In this document: one piece after another, positions 47,826-60,529 of the stretch
How positions within the stretch are numbered: the first letter of the stretch is position 1
Layout: the number at the start of each line of letters is the position of its first letter
Notes under the pieces: model-generated
The model's input: only the letters and a program-made list of their open reading frames with translations
What the model was told of the DNA's origin: nothing
Database searches by the model: none
From: Hymenoscyphus infarciens
Lineage: Eukaryota; Ascomycota; Leotiomycetes; Helotiales; Helotiaceae
DNA: 64,000 nt
NCBI GenBank assembly: GCA_001414345.1
Contig: LLCB01000007.1
Location: 248,001 to 312,000 of the forward strand
Reading direction: 5' to 3'
Translations under genes and position numbers: made by a program

Positions 47826-48766
47826 ATGTCGACCACAAAACGAAAGGCTCTTGATGGCGTACTGCAGAGGCGCGTGAGAGCTAGGAGGGAGGAGAGCGAA
47901 GATATTGAGGATATTCAATCAGGATCAGAAGCTGCAGACCCTGAAGACGAAGAAGGGAGCAGCTCAGAGGGAAGTGATGAAGAAGACGGCAATGAGGTAT
48001 GTTTATGCGAATATCATCCCAGGATGTACATAACTAACATTAAAAGTCATCCTCCTCGTCGGAACCCGAACCAGAAGATGCGGCTTCGATTTCCTTTGGC
48101 GCCCTAGCAAAAGCAGAAGCCACTCTCAACAACCCTAAACGCAAAAAGCGACCTACCAAAGACGAAAACGCTGATACCTGGACCAATAACGAAGCAATCG
48201 AAAGAAAAGAGGGACGGAAGGATCGCCGAGATTTCAATCGCTCAAGTAAACATGCTCCAACCGAAATATCCAGCAAAAAAGCCGTGTCCCGAAAACGAGA
48301 AGTCGTACCTGTTCCAAAACGAGAATACCGAGATCCTCGATTCGATGCTATAACCGGCTACGTGGATGAGGCAAAGGTACGAAAAGCCTACGCATTTTTG
48401 GACGATTATAGGGAAGATGAGATGAAGGAGTTGAAAAATACCATTAAGAATACCAAGGATGAAGAGACGAAGGAAAAATTGAAGCGTACATTATTGTCAA
48501 TGGAGTCGAGAAAGAAGGCGCAAGCTAGAAAGGACAAGGAAGAGGAAATCTTGGACAAACATCGAAAAGAGGAAAAAGAGCTCGTAAAACAAGGAAAGAA
48601 ACCCTTCTACCTGAAGAAGACGGAACAGAAGAAGAGGGTTCTTATGGATCAATACGGGGCTCTCAAGGGCAAACAATTGGACCATGTTATCGAGCGGAGG
48701 AGGAAGAAGGTGGAGGGAAAAGAGAAGAAGAAGATGCCATTTGCGAGGAGGGAGGTTGGGTCATAA
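47826..48766 (+). CDS. RRP36: rRNA biogenesis protein RRP36, 2 exons
   Basis: The exons are 47826-47996 and 48047-48766 (50-nt intron, GTATGT donor, AAAAG acceptor after CTAACATT), giving 296 residues. An acidic N-terminus (EDEEGSSSEGSDEEDGNE) is followed by PVPKREYRDPRFDAITGYVD, the conserved core of the Rrp36 family. A long charged helix comes next (YAFLDDYREDEMKELK, KKAQARKDKEEEILDKHRKE) and then GKKPFYLKKTEQKK. The end is Lys/Arg-rich. Rrp36 is a nucleolar component of the SSU processome needed for early 18S pre-rRNA cleavage. Confidence 0.93.
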
Positions 48767-50397
48767 TTATGATCACATTTTGGAATCGAAATCATCAAAC
48801 AAATATTGCACAGAAAATGATTGCTCAAGGGAATATTCAAATTTGAAAATATCTCGGCAAACTTCTCGTTGTCTATCCAAGTGGTCCTTTGCGTGAGTAA
48901 ACTCCAAGCTCCACACTTCTAACACACTAGCTGCTTGTCAGACATCTTCTAACATACAAAGATCTTCAGCATTACTCTTCTACTTTTGGTAGAACTTGTA
49001 AATCGTATTTCTTTTGTTCTCTTCTTGTTCTCCGTGTAGTAATATATCGTTCATTCACCGCGAAATAATGAGAGGGCTCCAAGGGCCCCCGCCATATATT
49101 ATTGCACCTCTCAAATAACGCTATAATCTTTCCCGGCGCTAAAGTTAACCTTAATTACCCCTGTCCCCCCTAGTAACGCACTAGTATTTCTCAATCCGCT
49201 GCTTTTATATTCTTAAACTTCGACAGAATCACTTGATTATTTTTGTTAGCAAAACCACCAAAAAGTCGCCATCTTAGAATCTCTTGAAAGTATTCAATTA
49301 AGGTTGCCCCGAGTCATATGGCTATAGAGAATAAGTAATTTTTAATTTAAAGGTTGGGGCGCAAAGTTATTAAGAATGCGCCTCGAGGCAATAAAAGCGG
49401 CTCTCTAAACCTTTTTGCGATGTGCAACAAATGGAATTACCCCGGTCTTTTAAAAGGCGCTAGGGGTAGGTGGGAACTAGCGTTGACGTCGCGGGACAGA
49501 GGAGTTTGTTTAGTTCTCAAAATATAGTATTCACAGCGGAGGAAGGGGGTTGACCTCTTTTTGTCGAAAAGCTTCAGGTACAAGGTAAAAGAAAGGAACC
49601 CAAAAAGAAACTCAGATCTACACATTGACAATTTCAAACGCTCCAATAAGTCAAATTTTCTAGCGGCGTTACAATATTGTTTCAGATCTGCGATGCTTTC
49701 ACTAATTATGCGATGACTTAGCCTTGGGCTCTAATAAATGTTCTATTTTTACATTATACTTCTCGAAATCTGGTAACGTTATTCAATTAACTTATTTACT
49801 TGACTATTCTTAGACAATTTAATTTAATACTTGAGATTACTGTATAATAGTCTAAAGTGGTAACATAACTAGTCAATTCTACATAGAAATTACCACCACC
49901 TGCCTGCACATGTCTGACCTCGCTAAGTTGTAAGGAGTTGACGAAACGAGAGTAGTTAAAGGTAGCTTTTGAAATATATTCTTTGCTTCAAACTTGAAAA
50001 GTCAAGGACCGGATGTATGAAATATGTCTTATTCTTCACTTTCAATGATTAAAGTTTCTAACTCGTCCTCGATTCAACGAGAGGTTTAGGTGGACTGTTA
50101 TTGTCGATAATGTGGCTTCGTTTATAATTAGAAGTATAACAAGAGTGATACGAGTGAATCACTTCTTACCCCTCTTATCTGGTGCCTATTGAATAAGTTT
50201 TCCCTTTTTTTTTTGACTCGATATATAACAACCATTTAAATATTCTGAAAAGGATCGCAAGAAGCTTACCGAAGAGAATCAGAAGGATCCCAAACTTCCA
50301 CTACTAGTCAACACTTCTTATTTACGGGGAGAGAAAACTCACGAGTCACAACCATAAAGTATCTCAGCCCCAACAGCCTCGTTACTCAAAACCCAAA
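48767..50397. other. Intergenic region, no gene recognised
   Basis: Several stop-rich frames and no motif. Composition varies between patches, as in decayed repeats, but there is no strong CA/TG loss. Confidence 0.5.
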
Positions 50398-50772
50398 ATG
50401 CCACTCCCAATATCAGAATTCTCCACCCCTCTAATTCTCGATGAACTATTCCTTGCCATATTCTTAGTCCCAGAAATCGAAAAGTCAATCTGGAACAGTA
50501 CAAAGAAAGCTAAATACAACATCCTCCTCCATATCATTCGGGGTCTACCAATTTCCTCATCAATAACCATTACTTCAGTGGCTCCAATCGATCAAAATTG
50601 CAAATACATCAGTGCCGAATATCCTCAGGTTGTGCTGGGATTTCTGGCTGCTGTTAGAGGAATTTCAGAAACTGAGATGCTACCCTGGGACGAGGCTTCA
50701 AGGGGTGGTTTTTTGATATTGAAGAGGAGACTGCAGGCGGAGGGGTTTGGAAAGTTCGGTGTAAAGAAGTGA
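50398..50772 (+). CDS. Small hypothetical protein (124 residues)
   Basis: A single open frame begins with an AAAATGCC start context. A hydrophobic N-terminal segment (LILDELFLAIFLVPEIEK) is followed by mixed sequence and a basic end (LKRRLQAEGFGKFGVKK). I recognise no family. It stands alone between two gene-free stretches. The frame is longer than neighbouring random ones and the residue mix is protein-like, but it could still be chance. Confidence 0.4.
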   Translation: MPLPISEFSTPLILDELFLAIFLVPEIEKSIWNSTKKAKYNILLHIIRGLPISSSITITSVAPIDQNCKYISAEYPQVVLGFLAAVRGISETEMLPWDEASRGGFLILKRRLQAEGFGKFGVKK

Positions 50773-53477
50773 CCCCGAGTGGAGATGGATAGCATCGGAT
50801 GATGAGGTTTTATTTGCTCTTGTGGTGGTCGAGAAAGACTATTCACTGGCGAGATCCATCTTTACTTGTAGGAAATCCTCATCTTTACGCAATCTTAGCT
50901 ATTTTTAAACTAGTTATTAGAGCTGCAAGTGTAACTAAAGTGATTTCAATAGAGTTATAGCAGAGTGCACACCTATTTCAAGGTCGCTTAGCATGAAAGT
51001 TTTATATCCCCCCGAGTTTCCATCTGGGTAGCACGGTTTAGCATTTCCTTCTTTTGGATGTACCAACAGCGTTCGTCACTTTCGAGAATCCTCTGCACTT
51101 CGGACTGTTGTATTACCAGATTCTTAGATCTGAAACGCAGTTTAGCATTTCATAGTACGGTTACTTCGATTTCCAGACTTTATTCGACAGTGATAGTTGT
51201 TCAAAAGCTAGATTACTTTCGACATAGCCGGAGTCTCTACTAGACGGGGAATATTTGTTGAAAGAGAGCTAAACCAAACTCCATTTTACGGTTCTAATGG
51301 TTCTATTCCAATGATTGGTTAACAATTTCTCGGAAACAGCATCAAACACACGGAACTTCCCCTACCACTTTGGTCGCTTGGATTCCCGCTTTCTACAGTC
51401 GGGCACTTTGCTTCGCTGTCTTCTTATAGTACCCAAACAACATTTCTTGGCCGTAAAACCCCTTTTCGCAATAATTTCTAATCGAGTTAGTTTTAGCCAA
51501 ATAACTGTAATTTGAGTAACGAGTACTGTGGTTCGCGAGCGCTGAGGAAGCTAGACTGGTTAATTTCTTTTATGCCTTCTGTAAGTTCGCTTTTCTCACA
51601 TCTGCTCTTGGACATTTCGAATGATATGATATCATTATTTGAAGGCGAACCGCATAGCTTAGAATTAGATACTCTCCTCTGGATAGAGATATATTGTTGT
51701 AAAGCACTCCTCGTAAAGAACGGAACACGTCATTGAACAAGAAAGCTTGACAGCCAGCTATTTAAAAAAGTCAAAAAGAACAAGATGTATTATAACAGAA
51801 TTTTAAATAGACCAAATGACACGACTACTGGACCCAAGAAATCTACTTCAGCCAACCAGGAACACCGCCGCACACACGGTTGCCAGAAAAGTAATCATCC
51901 CAAACCTCCCTACTCCGTACACCAAGTTTCAACAATTTATTTATATCCGATATTTTTTCTTCCTTTTTGTCTCTCTGAAAGTATTAAAGATATCGACAGT
52001 AAGCTATAAGGTTTGGAACAAAGATTCATATTCCATAGAGATAGAATTGAAGTAGCGAGTAGTCGGAGCCAGACTTCGAAGACCACCTGGACTATATATA
52101 AAAAGCCTAGAGAGCGTCTGTACGACCCTAATGGTTCTCTCTAAAGTTGGCATGGAAATATATGCAACTTTAACTTTCTAGGCGGAATCTGTACTTTTTA
52201 GTAACCCATCCGAATTTTAGAAGTTAGATGGTGAAATTGACAACTGCGTTGCAAGTAGCTTTTTTGGAGTTACGAGTACTGAGTTCTATGAGATTGAAAC
52301 CCAAAAATGGAAGGTAATCCTGGCAAGTAAAGAAACAACTAGAAAGACATTGTTGTAGGCGCTTCTCATCTCATCCCAAAATACTTGGAATCTTTAAGAA
52401 GATGTAATGAGGCTTAAATCTCTAGGCAAAGAATCAAAGACATTACGAAGCAGTAAGAAGGAACTTTGGGAGCACTGGGAGAGGCGTGATACGGTTTAAT
52501 TGTGGAAGAAGCAGAGGAAGCACTCCCGTAGCATTCTATCACCTCGGTTCAAACTCGACAGAACCCAAGTCACCGAAAACAAATACAAAAATGACAGTAA
52601 AAGTAACTCAAATCCAGACCAGAGGCCTCGGTTCTCTACTCCGGAGACTGGATGACTACCAAGGAACTCGAAGAAACTTCTGCTCCGGAGAAAATAAGTC
52701 TCCTAGAATAGCAATCCTTTCTCCTTTGACCACCGATTATTCGTCTCCTTTCGTTTTTTGGTGTGGGTTGTCTCTTGCCAATGCAACTTAGCAGATGCCA
52801 TATTAACACATGTTGTTTCAACTCCAGGTTAGCCTTCCCCACTCCAGGAAATCTGGGATCTTCCTTGGGATCTTCCTCCCTTTGAGTTAGCATTTCTTGG
52901 AAATTGATAGAGCTATGGATACCCACAAGACACTATAATATACAGACTGTTAGGTCAATTCATCGTAAAAGTATATTACCCCTGTTTAAAGTTGTAGGGA
53001 TTTTTTACAGTTATAATAAACTTTTGTCACCAAAATGATGGTTTCAAGTGAGTTTGGGTTAGCGTAAATCAGTGCTCATTTATCCTTTTTACGGTGGATT
53101 AAGAGAACAGTCTGTAGTTGCAGATAGAAGAAAGCAACCTCGTTATTAGTGTGCAATATAAAGCATAAAGACAAAGTCGGAATCGGCCATTTGAAAGGGG
53201 AAGATGCAGAATCACGAGGACAGAGTAGTCGATCTTTGGGACTCCCAGGCCCCTTGTGTTTTGAAATGAAGTTTTTGGTAGTCGGAGAGCACAAGTTGTC
53301 CACCCCAACTCCATGTAATGTACAATCCCATACACATGATCCCACACAAGGCTCTGGCATAACAGGGCCAACCATCCAGCCCAGTCCATATAATACAAGA
53401 TCTACTCTCGGACTATATTTTCACTTGCCCCTATTCGTCATAGCAGTATTTTTCTTCCACCTCGACTCCTCTCAACC
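50773..53477. other. 2.7-kb region without a recognised gene
   Basis: There are many frames of 60-140 codons on both strands, none with motifs or consistent splice structure. A TATATATAAAAAG sequence near 52093 looks like a core promoter but has no coding sequence behind it. A non-coding RNA gene is possible and cannot be shown. Confidence 0.45.
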
Positions 53478-54186
53478 TTATAACCTCGATTCCGTTTTCG
53501 AAACCTCCTCCAATATCTGGCTCTTCGTAGGCTTAAAGTTCTCCCCCAACTCCCCAACAACCTTCCCCTGAAACCTAATAAAATTATCCTTATAGGGATT
53601 CGCCTCGCCCTCAAAAGCCTTCAACCGATTCAATCGATCATCCCTTAATCGATTCTTCGGTAACATGCCACTGACAGCCTTCCTCAACACCTCTGCACCA
53701 CCAAGTTTCTCCATCAATCCATCCATACTGATACTCTTCAAGTTTCCGGGTCTTGTGTTATGGCGATAGTAGAGTTTCTGCCAGCGCTTTTTACCAGTTG
53801 TGTGGAGGGCTGAGCAGTTGGTTACTACTACGTAGTCGCCGCAGTCTGTGGAGGGATCGAAGATAGGCTTGTGTTTTCCCATTAGGAGAACTGCGATGCG
53901 TGAGGCGAGACGGCCGAGGGGGGGAGGTGTGATGAGAGGGTTTGTGGGTGAGGGGACGGGTCGGATTGTGCTGAGGGCTTGGTGGGGGGTGGAGGCGGAG
54001 ATGTGGTGCCATGTTCGGGCGTAGGCCAGTTTTGTCTGTTTTGAGGATTGTATTAGTTTGGTGGTTATGGTTGGTTTGGTATAAAGTTGCTATCCTTTGC
54101 AAAGATATTGTTCGCATGGAACTGGTACTCTAGAAATGCAAAATGGAGTCGTAGGAGAGGCTTACGATTCCATTGGTTTGAGACAT
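53478..54186 (-). CDS. MRPL23: Mitochondrial ribosomal protein uL13m (MRPL23), 2 exons
   Basis: Exon 1 (54186-54166) encodes only MSQTNGI. After a 130-nt intron (GTAAGC donor, CTAAT branch, AACAG acceptor), exon 2 is 54035-53478. The protein has 192 residues. TKLAYARTWHHI opens the family sequence, then LGRLASRIAVLLMGKHKPIF, DCGDYVVVTNC, TTGKKRWQKLYYRHNTRPG and VSGMLPKNRLRDDRLNRLK. The last is the uL13 signature. The tail beyond it is a fungal mitochondrial extension. The product is part of the large mitoribosomal subunit. A start at 53882 inside exon 2 would remove conserved sequence and is rejected. Confidence 0.94.
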
Positions 54187-54482
54187 AGTTGCAGCTTGCC
54201 TCGAGGCCGATTGAGACTGTGGGAGACGGAATGAGTGGGTTGGTTGATCTATATTGCATTGCGTGAAGCTGGAGCTGCGAGGTTGAGATGTACGTGCCAA
54301 GACTTTTTCTTAGCGTTTATCGGCTTCTGTGAGCCGAACCGGCTCCGACCTGATTTCAAAGCCCGGCCCACCCACGACAAACTGAGTATTCCACAAGCCA
54401 CCTTCTTGAATCAAACACGAAAAACCCCAGCCATTTCGACCTACATAAGTAGATTCATAACATTATATACCACTCATCCATA
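54187..54482. promoter_or_regulatory. Divergent promoter between MRPL23 and CCS1 (296 bp)
   Basis: The two ATGs point away from each other. GAGCCGAACCGGCTC lies near 54331-54345, a near-perfect palindrome that might bind a dimeric regulator. This is inference only. Confidence 0.45.
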
Positions 54483-55415
54483 ATGGTAGTCACAAACTCC
54501 TTCCAAGTAAGTCTTTTCAAGACTGCCGATCCGGGTCAAAACTCATCACGTGAATCACCTCGATTCTAACAATTTCATAGACACTCTTTGCAGTGCCGAT
54601 GACCTGTGAAGGTTGCGTTAAAGATATCTCAGGCTCATTATTCAAACTCAGTGGAATCGAGAAGGTGGAAGCAAATCTCAAGGATCAACTAGTATCGATC
54701 GAAGGAACAGGTTCGTCCGACCTTAGATCATCATGTCACAGAGCCAACGCATGAGACCTGATCCTGACGTTTACGTACAGCCGCGCCTTCAGCAATTGTC
54801 GCAGCCATTCAAGCGACTGGTCGAGATGCCATCCTCAGAGGTTCAGGAGGCTCAGATGGTGAGTAGGGCCACCGGAGGCTTCTTCACGGCCAGTTACTGA
54901 AGTTCACAGGTGCGGCCGTCTGCATTCTCGAGACACATTCTACAACAGTCTCGGACAAAGTGAGGGGTTTGGCGCGTATGGTACAAGTGTCCCCAACCTT
55001 GACATTAGTTGATCTTACGATTCGTGGGCTGTCGCCTGGTACTTATTGGGCCACAATTAGAGAAACCGGAGATATATCTCAGGGTGTTGTGTCAACGAGG
55101 GGCATCTGGATCGACCCTAAGGAAAATTCCCTTCGCCCTCGAGGTTTCCTAGGGACGGTACAGGTGGGCAAGGATGGGATTGGAAGTGTTTTTCTCGACA
55201 AACCGGTTCAGATATGGGAAATGATAGGGAGAGGGATGGTTGTGTCAAAGCAACACGATGGAAACACCAAATTTGAGAAGAACGACGGGGATACTTTGGT
55301 AGGAGTTATTGCCAGGAGTGCAGGAGTCTGGGATAACGACAAGACGGTCTGCTCATGCTCAGGTAAGACTTTATGGGAGGAACGGACGGACGAAGTGAAG
55401 AAGGGCATGCTGTAA
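54483..55415 (+). CDS. CCS1: Copper chaperone for superoxide dismutase, 4 exons
   Basis: The exons are 54483-54506, 54581-54710, 54781-54858 and 54910-55415, giving 245 residues. Domain 1 is an Atx1-like fold with the MTCEGC copper site (near residue 15). Domain 2 resembles SOD1 (TLTLVDLTIRGLSPGTYWA, GFLGTVQVGKDG, DGDTLVGVIARSAG). Domain 3 is the short tail with the CxC copper-transfer motif (VCSCSGK). The tail's GTAAGA at 55362 could be mistaken for a donor, but the sequence read through it is the expected ending. Ccs1 loads Cu and forms the disulfide in Sod1 in the cytosol and mitochondrial intermembrane space. Confidence 0.95.
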
Positions 55416-57906
55416 TCATATATGGGACGACAAAGTGGTCTGTTGAAGAAGTATGTATGGGTCGATGTGTGGCTTGGCAGGGTTGTTGGGCACCTGGGGA
55501 TGGCATCAACGAAAGAGGCAATGTGGAGGAAGAAGGCAAGAAAGAATTTCAGCCGAACTTTTTGGGCCTAATTTCTTCATGGCACCTGTCAAACGTCAAG
55601 CCGTCTTGCAAGTGGGACAAACGTCTCGGGTCCTCCTGGGTGGGTGTCTCTGATCACTTGTAGCTTGTTTGGTGGACTCGTGGTTGAGCCAGCCTTTTTG
55701 GCGATCGAATCGAGTTTTCAAAACATGAAGATCAGGCCTTGGCATCTCCCGTTCGTGTGAAAGTGGACAAAGACATGACATTTCGTGAGAAGGTCCACCT
55801 TCATGAACCGAGAGTTGAGACGAAAGCGCAGGGCCTGTGTTTTGTAGATCGGCTTTGGCGTCATGCAATCGGCTGTGCGACTTTTGGTACGAGGCGGGAA
55901 AACGGGGCCCTGACGGCAGATTGACTCCCTAAATCGCGGACGCGGTGCTTTTAGCGGCATTTGAAGTTCTTTTTGGCGATGTTTTTACTGTCTTGCAGTG
56001 ACTTTCTCAAACGACGATGAGGCGGAAGGGAGTTTCGTCTAGCCTTATCAAGCTTGCTCTGACGCGCGAAGTGTTTTGCGTCAAGCGGGCCCCTCATGAG
56101 CCTATTCAGTGGATTCGAGCCACGTTAAGCGAGCGTCCTTTGGGAGTTGGAAAGGCGGCAATCCTTTCCTTTGCTATTATGCATCGCATCGTACTGTAAA
56201 AGCGATCTTCGAAGCACAGCAAAGTGCTGTACCGCACCTCTGTAGCACACAGGCCTGGCCTGCCTGGCATCATCAGCTTCTCTCCACCATCTGTAGCTTT
56301 GCCCAGGCCGAAGACGATAATGCGGAATATTGGGTAGGCTTGGTACGAAGGGAGGAAGCGCAAAGATGGGATTGATAGTGATAGGCTTGGTTTGGAGCAC
56401 GATGAGGTTCTTCGCGCCAAGGCAAATCATCTTGTCATGTTGAACTCTCTTTGAGCCCTGGGCACCCAAAAGAAACAGTCTGGTGGCGATCTCTAGGCGC
56501 GGAGGCGTACCTGATTGTTGGTTGTTGGTTCGATATGCCCCTCCTGCTACGCGCCCTGCAATACGAAGCCATCTCTATGCATATTTTGCAACCCTCGCCG
56601 CTTTGTCTTTCTGGAAAACAGTGCTTACGGTACGCTCACCAACGCGCATGCTGGACATGTGGCCGTCAAGGTTCTAAACCCAGCAAATGCAGCGGGTGCA
56701 TCCCAATTGCAGACAGCTGTTCGTGGCTCGTGGAAGGAATACCGTGTCGTCTACCTGTAAAAGAAGGGGGATCGAATCGTTGGACACAGAGGTTCTATTG
56801 AATCCTACGGTCTTCTATCGAATTTCTCCAATTGTCCAAGACCTAAGCACTTGGGTGACATTGACATTTTGGAGAACTAGCCGAGCCAGCGAATACGATT
56901 ATCCGGAACATCAATCATACCATTTGTGAGGTGAGATGGGGTAATTTTCTTGACATGACATGTGCTCTCTGACGATGCCAAACTCCATTCCGTGCCTCCC
57001 CGATCCCTTCTGTGACCAAGCCCTGTATGATCCTCTTTTGCACGTCCTTCCGGGAGAAGAAGGGGGAGGATTCACGTGACCTTAGCGGGTTTCCATTCCC
57101 GAGCTCCCGGCAGTAAATAGGCCGCCTTAGAAACAGCGTACAATGCGTACAACTTAACGCGAACGACAAACAAACTCTGCTTGTATAGTTAATCAGCACC
57201 CTTCGCATCTATTTGTAATTTCACTATAGTTTTGCGGGTTTTCTACGTCGAGTTATTCCAGCTTGCGGGTTTTCGTAGAGCCAAGAGGAACAGGTATTGA
57301 CCATGGTTGATTTAGAAGTAAAAGTGATAAGCACTGAATAAACTAGAACCATGACGTGCGAAAAGTATAAAAGTACGGGGCGACAAGAACTAAGCAATTC
57401 AATATTTCCCAGTGATCAAGAATAGTGTTTACCCCGCCGCAATAGCCGTCAAATCCAAACATGATCACTCCAACCAACGGGTGTCAATAACGCCAGCTCT
57501 CTTCTCTCCCTCAGACAGACGGGTTTCTCTTCCCGCCAGCCTCGATTGTCTTCAAACTTGTCTCTTCTATCGAAAGTCCAGTCAACCCAGGTTAAGGTTA
57601 ATAGAGCAAAGCGTTGGAATTCGCTTCCGCATTATCTGTTCCTCCGATTTTCCGCTGCCGTGTCCCTTGTCACACGTACAATTAATTAACTTCCCGCTCC
57701 GGCTTCTTTGGTCCTGGCCTGGATAGACTATAGACTCGTAAAGTAGCCGGCGTAGCCAGCAGCATCACCATCTGTGAGAGGCGTCGCTGCATGAAGAAGA
57801 TCCACTCACAGCACTTTGACCAGCCCCCGCGGCGGCCCCCGGCAGATTACTGGTTATAACGTGCCTCACCTGCTGTCTGGTCCTGAGGAGCTTCCTTGTA
57901 CAGTAT
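55416..57906. other. 2.5-kb region without a recognised gene
   Basis: It is moderately GC-rich with many overlapping short frames on both strands. None has a conserved motif. A TATAAAAG near 57366 and a GC-rich patch (CCCCCGCGGCGGCCCCCGGC at about 57825) may belong to the upstream control region of NoxR. Confidence 0.5.
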
Positions 57907-58685
57907 GTACTTGGAACCCTGCCCTGCTTCCTTTTAGGACTTCTAGCGATTCCTAATTCGATATCGTGTTACGGGTTACGCGCTGCCCTTTTTCTAAAGA
58001 AGAACAAGGTTCCTTGCTCTTGCCCCAAAGTCGTGCCGGCCGACGTCTCCCGTCCTCCACTTTTCCAAGCCCAAGCAAGTGCCAGTTCCAAGACCCAAGA
58101 CACCCTCGTGCCGCCCACTCGTCTCGTTTTCTCTCCTCCCCAACCACCATCTCTTATCACCTCTATCACCTCCACCAACTCTCACATTTAGCTGCAAGCC
58201 AGCAAGCACCACAATACCAATCCAGTACTTTTGGTGCTATACCATCCGCTCTCTCTCGCGGCACTCTCATTCTCTGAATAACATCAGCAGCATCATTCTA
58301 ATTTCGACGTTCCTGCAAACCACTCGCACCCTCTTTCACTCAACCCCTCGATCCATCCGCCTCAGACCGTACCGACCGACCATAATCTACACACAACCCG
58401 ATAGTAATAGCAACCCTTTGCGATATTCATAATCAATACAACAAGTCACTCGTACTCCAACACCGCATCTCTGGAAAGGACAGCGGGGGAATTGGAGAGG
58501 AAAATCTGGGACGGAACTGACGGCTTCATCACGGAACCCCCACACCGCCGAGGAGAGAAGTTTTGGAAAAACGGTGCACAGCAGCCTCGAGTCCCCTTCA
58601 CGGTCGACAGCTGGTCGCTACGACGGCGACCAGCGACTCAATAATATACAAACAACGTAGGAGGAATTGTTCGTGAGGCTTCATA
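57907..58685 (+). promoter_or_regulatory. Long ATG-free, pyrimidine-rich leader/promoter of noxR
   Basis: No ATG occurs on the plus strand between 57907 and the noxR start at 58686, 779 bases in all. The stretch from about 58130 to 58360 is rich in C and T with CACC/CTCC runs, typical of fungal transcription start regions. This suggests a long leader kept free of upstream starts. Confidence 0.55.
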
Positions 58686-60529
58686 ATGTCTTTGAAACAA
58701 GTGAGTCCGGGCGCTCGGAAAATGGGAGGGCGAAGTGCTGACCCTCTACGTAGGAAATCGAAACGTGGGTAAAGGCCCTCGGCCATTACGATGGGAATGA
58801 GTTCGACGAGGCTCTGAAGGAATTCGATGGTATTTCAGATACCTCGAAAATACTGTTTAATTGCGGTGTCATTCATGCAACCCTTGGCGAACATGAAAAG
58901 GCGGTGCGTACAGGACTTCTATTCATCCCATCTATTCTTGGCCTAACCAATTACAGGTTGAATGCTATCAGCGAGCGGTGAGATTGGATCAATACCTAGC
59001 TGTCGCATACTTTCAACAGGGGGTATCGAATTTCTTGGTAGGTGACTTTGAGGAGGCATTAGCAAACTTCAACGACACTTTGCTGTATCTCCGAGGAAAC
59101 AACATGATCGACTATGCACAATTGGGATTAATGTTTAAGCTCTACTCTTGCGAAGTGCTCTTCAATCGTGGATTGTGCTATATATACCTCCAACAAAAAG
59201 AAGCGGGAATGCAGGATTTCTCTTTTGCCGTCAAGGAAAAGGTTGTCGAAGATCACAATGTTATCGACGAGGCAATCTTGGAAGAGGCAGAGGTAGGATT
59301 ACTGAAATGGTGTTGATTTTCTTTACTAACAAAATCTAGGGTTATACTGTTTTCTCAATCCCCGTTGGAGTTGTGTACCGACCAAATCAAGCCAAGGTTA
59401 AGAACTTGAAGACAAAAGATTATTTGGGCAAAGCCCGTTTGGTTGCTGCATCGGATCGATCAAATGCCTTCACTGGCTTCACTGGATCAGAAATTAAAAA
59501 CGTACGTTATGTCCTCCTACTCACTGACTCGCTCTAACCTTCTTAGGCTGGTAAACTTGATGTGAAGGATGATCGACCTGTCGAAAACATCTCATACGCT
59601 GCCTCGAATCTTGTCAAGCCTGGTCTTCAAAGTAAACGGCAACAATCTGAACCACCGCTCGATCGCCAGGTCTTCCCGCCGACCCCGCCACCAGAGTCAG
59701 AGAAGGGTAGCACTACCTCATCTAGTAGTGGTGGTGGAATGAGTCGTGGAGCTTCCGTTCGGAATGGGCAAAAACCAATGCCTGCTAAACTCAACATTAA
59801 TAAAGCACGACCGGATGAACGTTACGAAGTTCGTGAAGAGAGGTCCCCAGTTCAAAGTCAAAGATCACGCGGAACATCCGAGCCTCGAGGACCTCCATCA
59901 AGACAACCATCGAAACTTAGTCCCCGTGAACGCAGGCCACAAAACGGCAGAAGACGTTCGGAAGAGGATGAGGAAGATTACGGAGACGTTTACGACATGT
60001 ACTCTAGTGGACGTAACAGCCGAAACCCTTCCCGAAGGCAACCCAAGTACATCGAGGAAGAAGATGAATACGCAAGCGAATATGATGATGGATCATTTGA
60101 TGAGAACGACTTCGAAATGGTTTCAAGTAGACCACCTCCAAGATCGCGTGCACCTTCCAGTGTTGGAGGTGGGCGTGGCCAATCAAGACGGCCTGATATC
60201 CGAAAGATTCGTGTCAAAGTACATGCCGAGGATGTTCGATATGTCATGATCGGAGTTGCGATAGAGTTCCCGGATTTGGTCGACAAAATCAGGGATAAAT
60301 TCGCCCTTCGTAAGCGCTTCAAGATCAAGGTCCGTGACGAGGATATGCCAAATGGCGATATGATAACTCTGGGTGATCAAGATGATCTGGAGATGATTAT
60401 CATGAGTGTAAAGTCGAATGCGAAGAAGGAGCGCTTAGATATGGGGAAGATGGAGGTGAGATTACTCTTGAATTGCTCGATGAATTTTTGCTAACAACCC
60501 TTCTCTAGCTTTGGGTACAAGAAGTTTGA
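58686..60529 (+). CDS. noxR: NoxR, p67phox-like regulator of fungal NADPH oxidases, 6 exons
   Basis: The exons are 58686-58700, 58754-58903, 58957-59292, 59340-59501, 59547-60455 and 60509-60529 (introns 45-53 nt), giving 530 residues. Residues 6-165 are TPR repeats that bind the Rac GTPase (ALGHYDGNEFDEALKEFDGI, YFQQGVSNFLVGDFEEALAN, VLFNRGLCYIYLQQKEAGMQ). Next is the activation region (YTVFSIPVGVVYRPNQAKV). A disordered Pro/Ser/Arg-rich middle follows, then a PB1 domain at about residues 440-511 (KIRVKVHAEDVRYVMIG then DEDMPNGDMITLGDQDDL, an acidic OPCA-like loop). The last exon encodes only LWVQEV. NoxR assembles NoxA/NoxB at the membrane to make superoxide for hyphal development and infection structures. 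Confidence 0.95.

Noticed and set aside
44155..48766. A secondary-metabolite cluster around the short-chain dehydrogenase
   Set aside because: The neighbours are an RNase P subunit, an FCP1-like protein and RRP36. No synthase, P450, transporter or pathway regulator is present.
3729..49430. A 17-base word (TTTGCGATGTGCAACAA) shared by 3729-3745 and 49414-49430
   Set aside because: The flanks do not match, and one such 17-mer pair in 64 kb, counting both strands, is not improbable by chance (roughly 0.2 expected).
53478..53882. Starting MRPL23 at the Met at 53882
   Set aside because: Conserved uL13 sequence (LGRLASRIAVLL) lies before that Met, and a spliced seven-codon first exon fits the family.
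55362..55415. Intron starting at GTAAGA near the CCS1 3' end
   Set aside because: Reading through gives the expected Ccs1 tail after the CxC motif, and no better ending lies downstream.
55700..57210. Many 60-116-codon frames on both strands
   Set aside because: GC-rich non-coding DNA gives such frames by chance. None has motifs or conserved splice joints.
59746..60380. Frames overlapping noxR exon 5 on both strands
   Set aside because: They are shadows of the NoxR reading frame, which carries the recognised domains.
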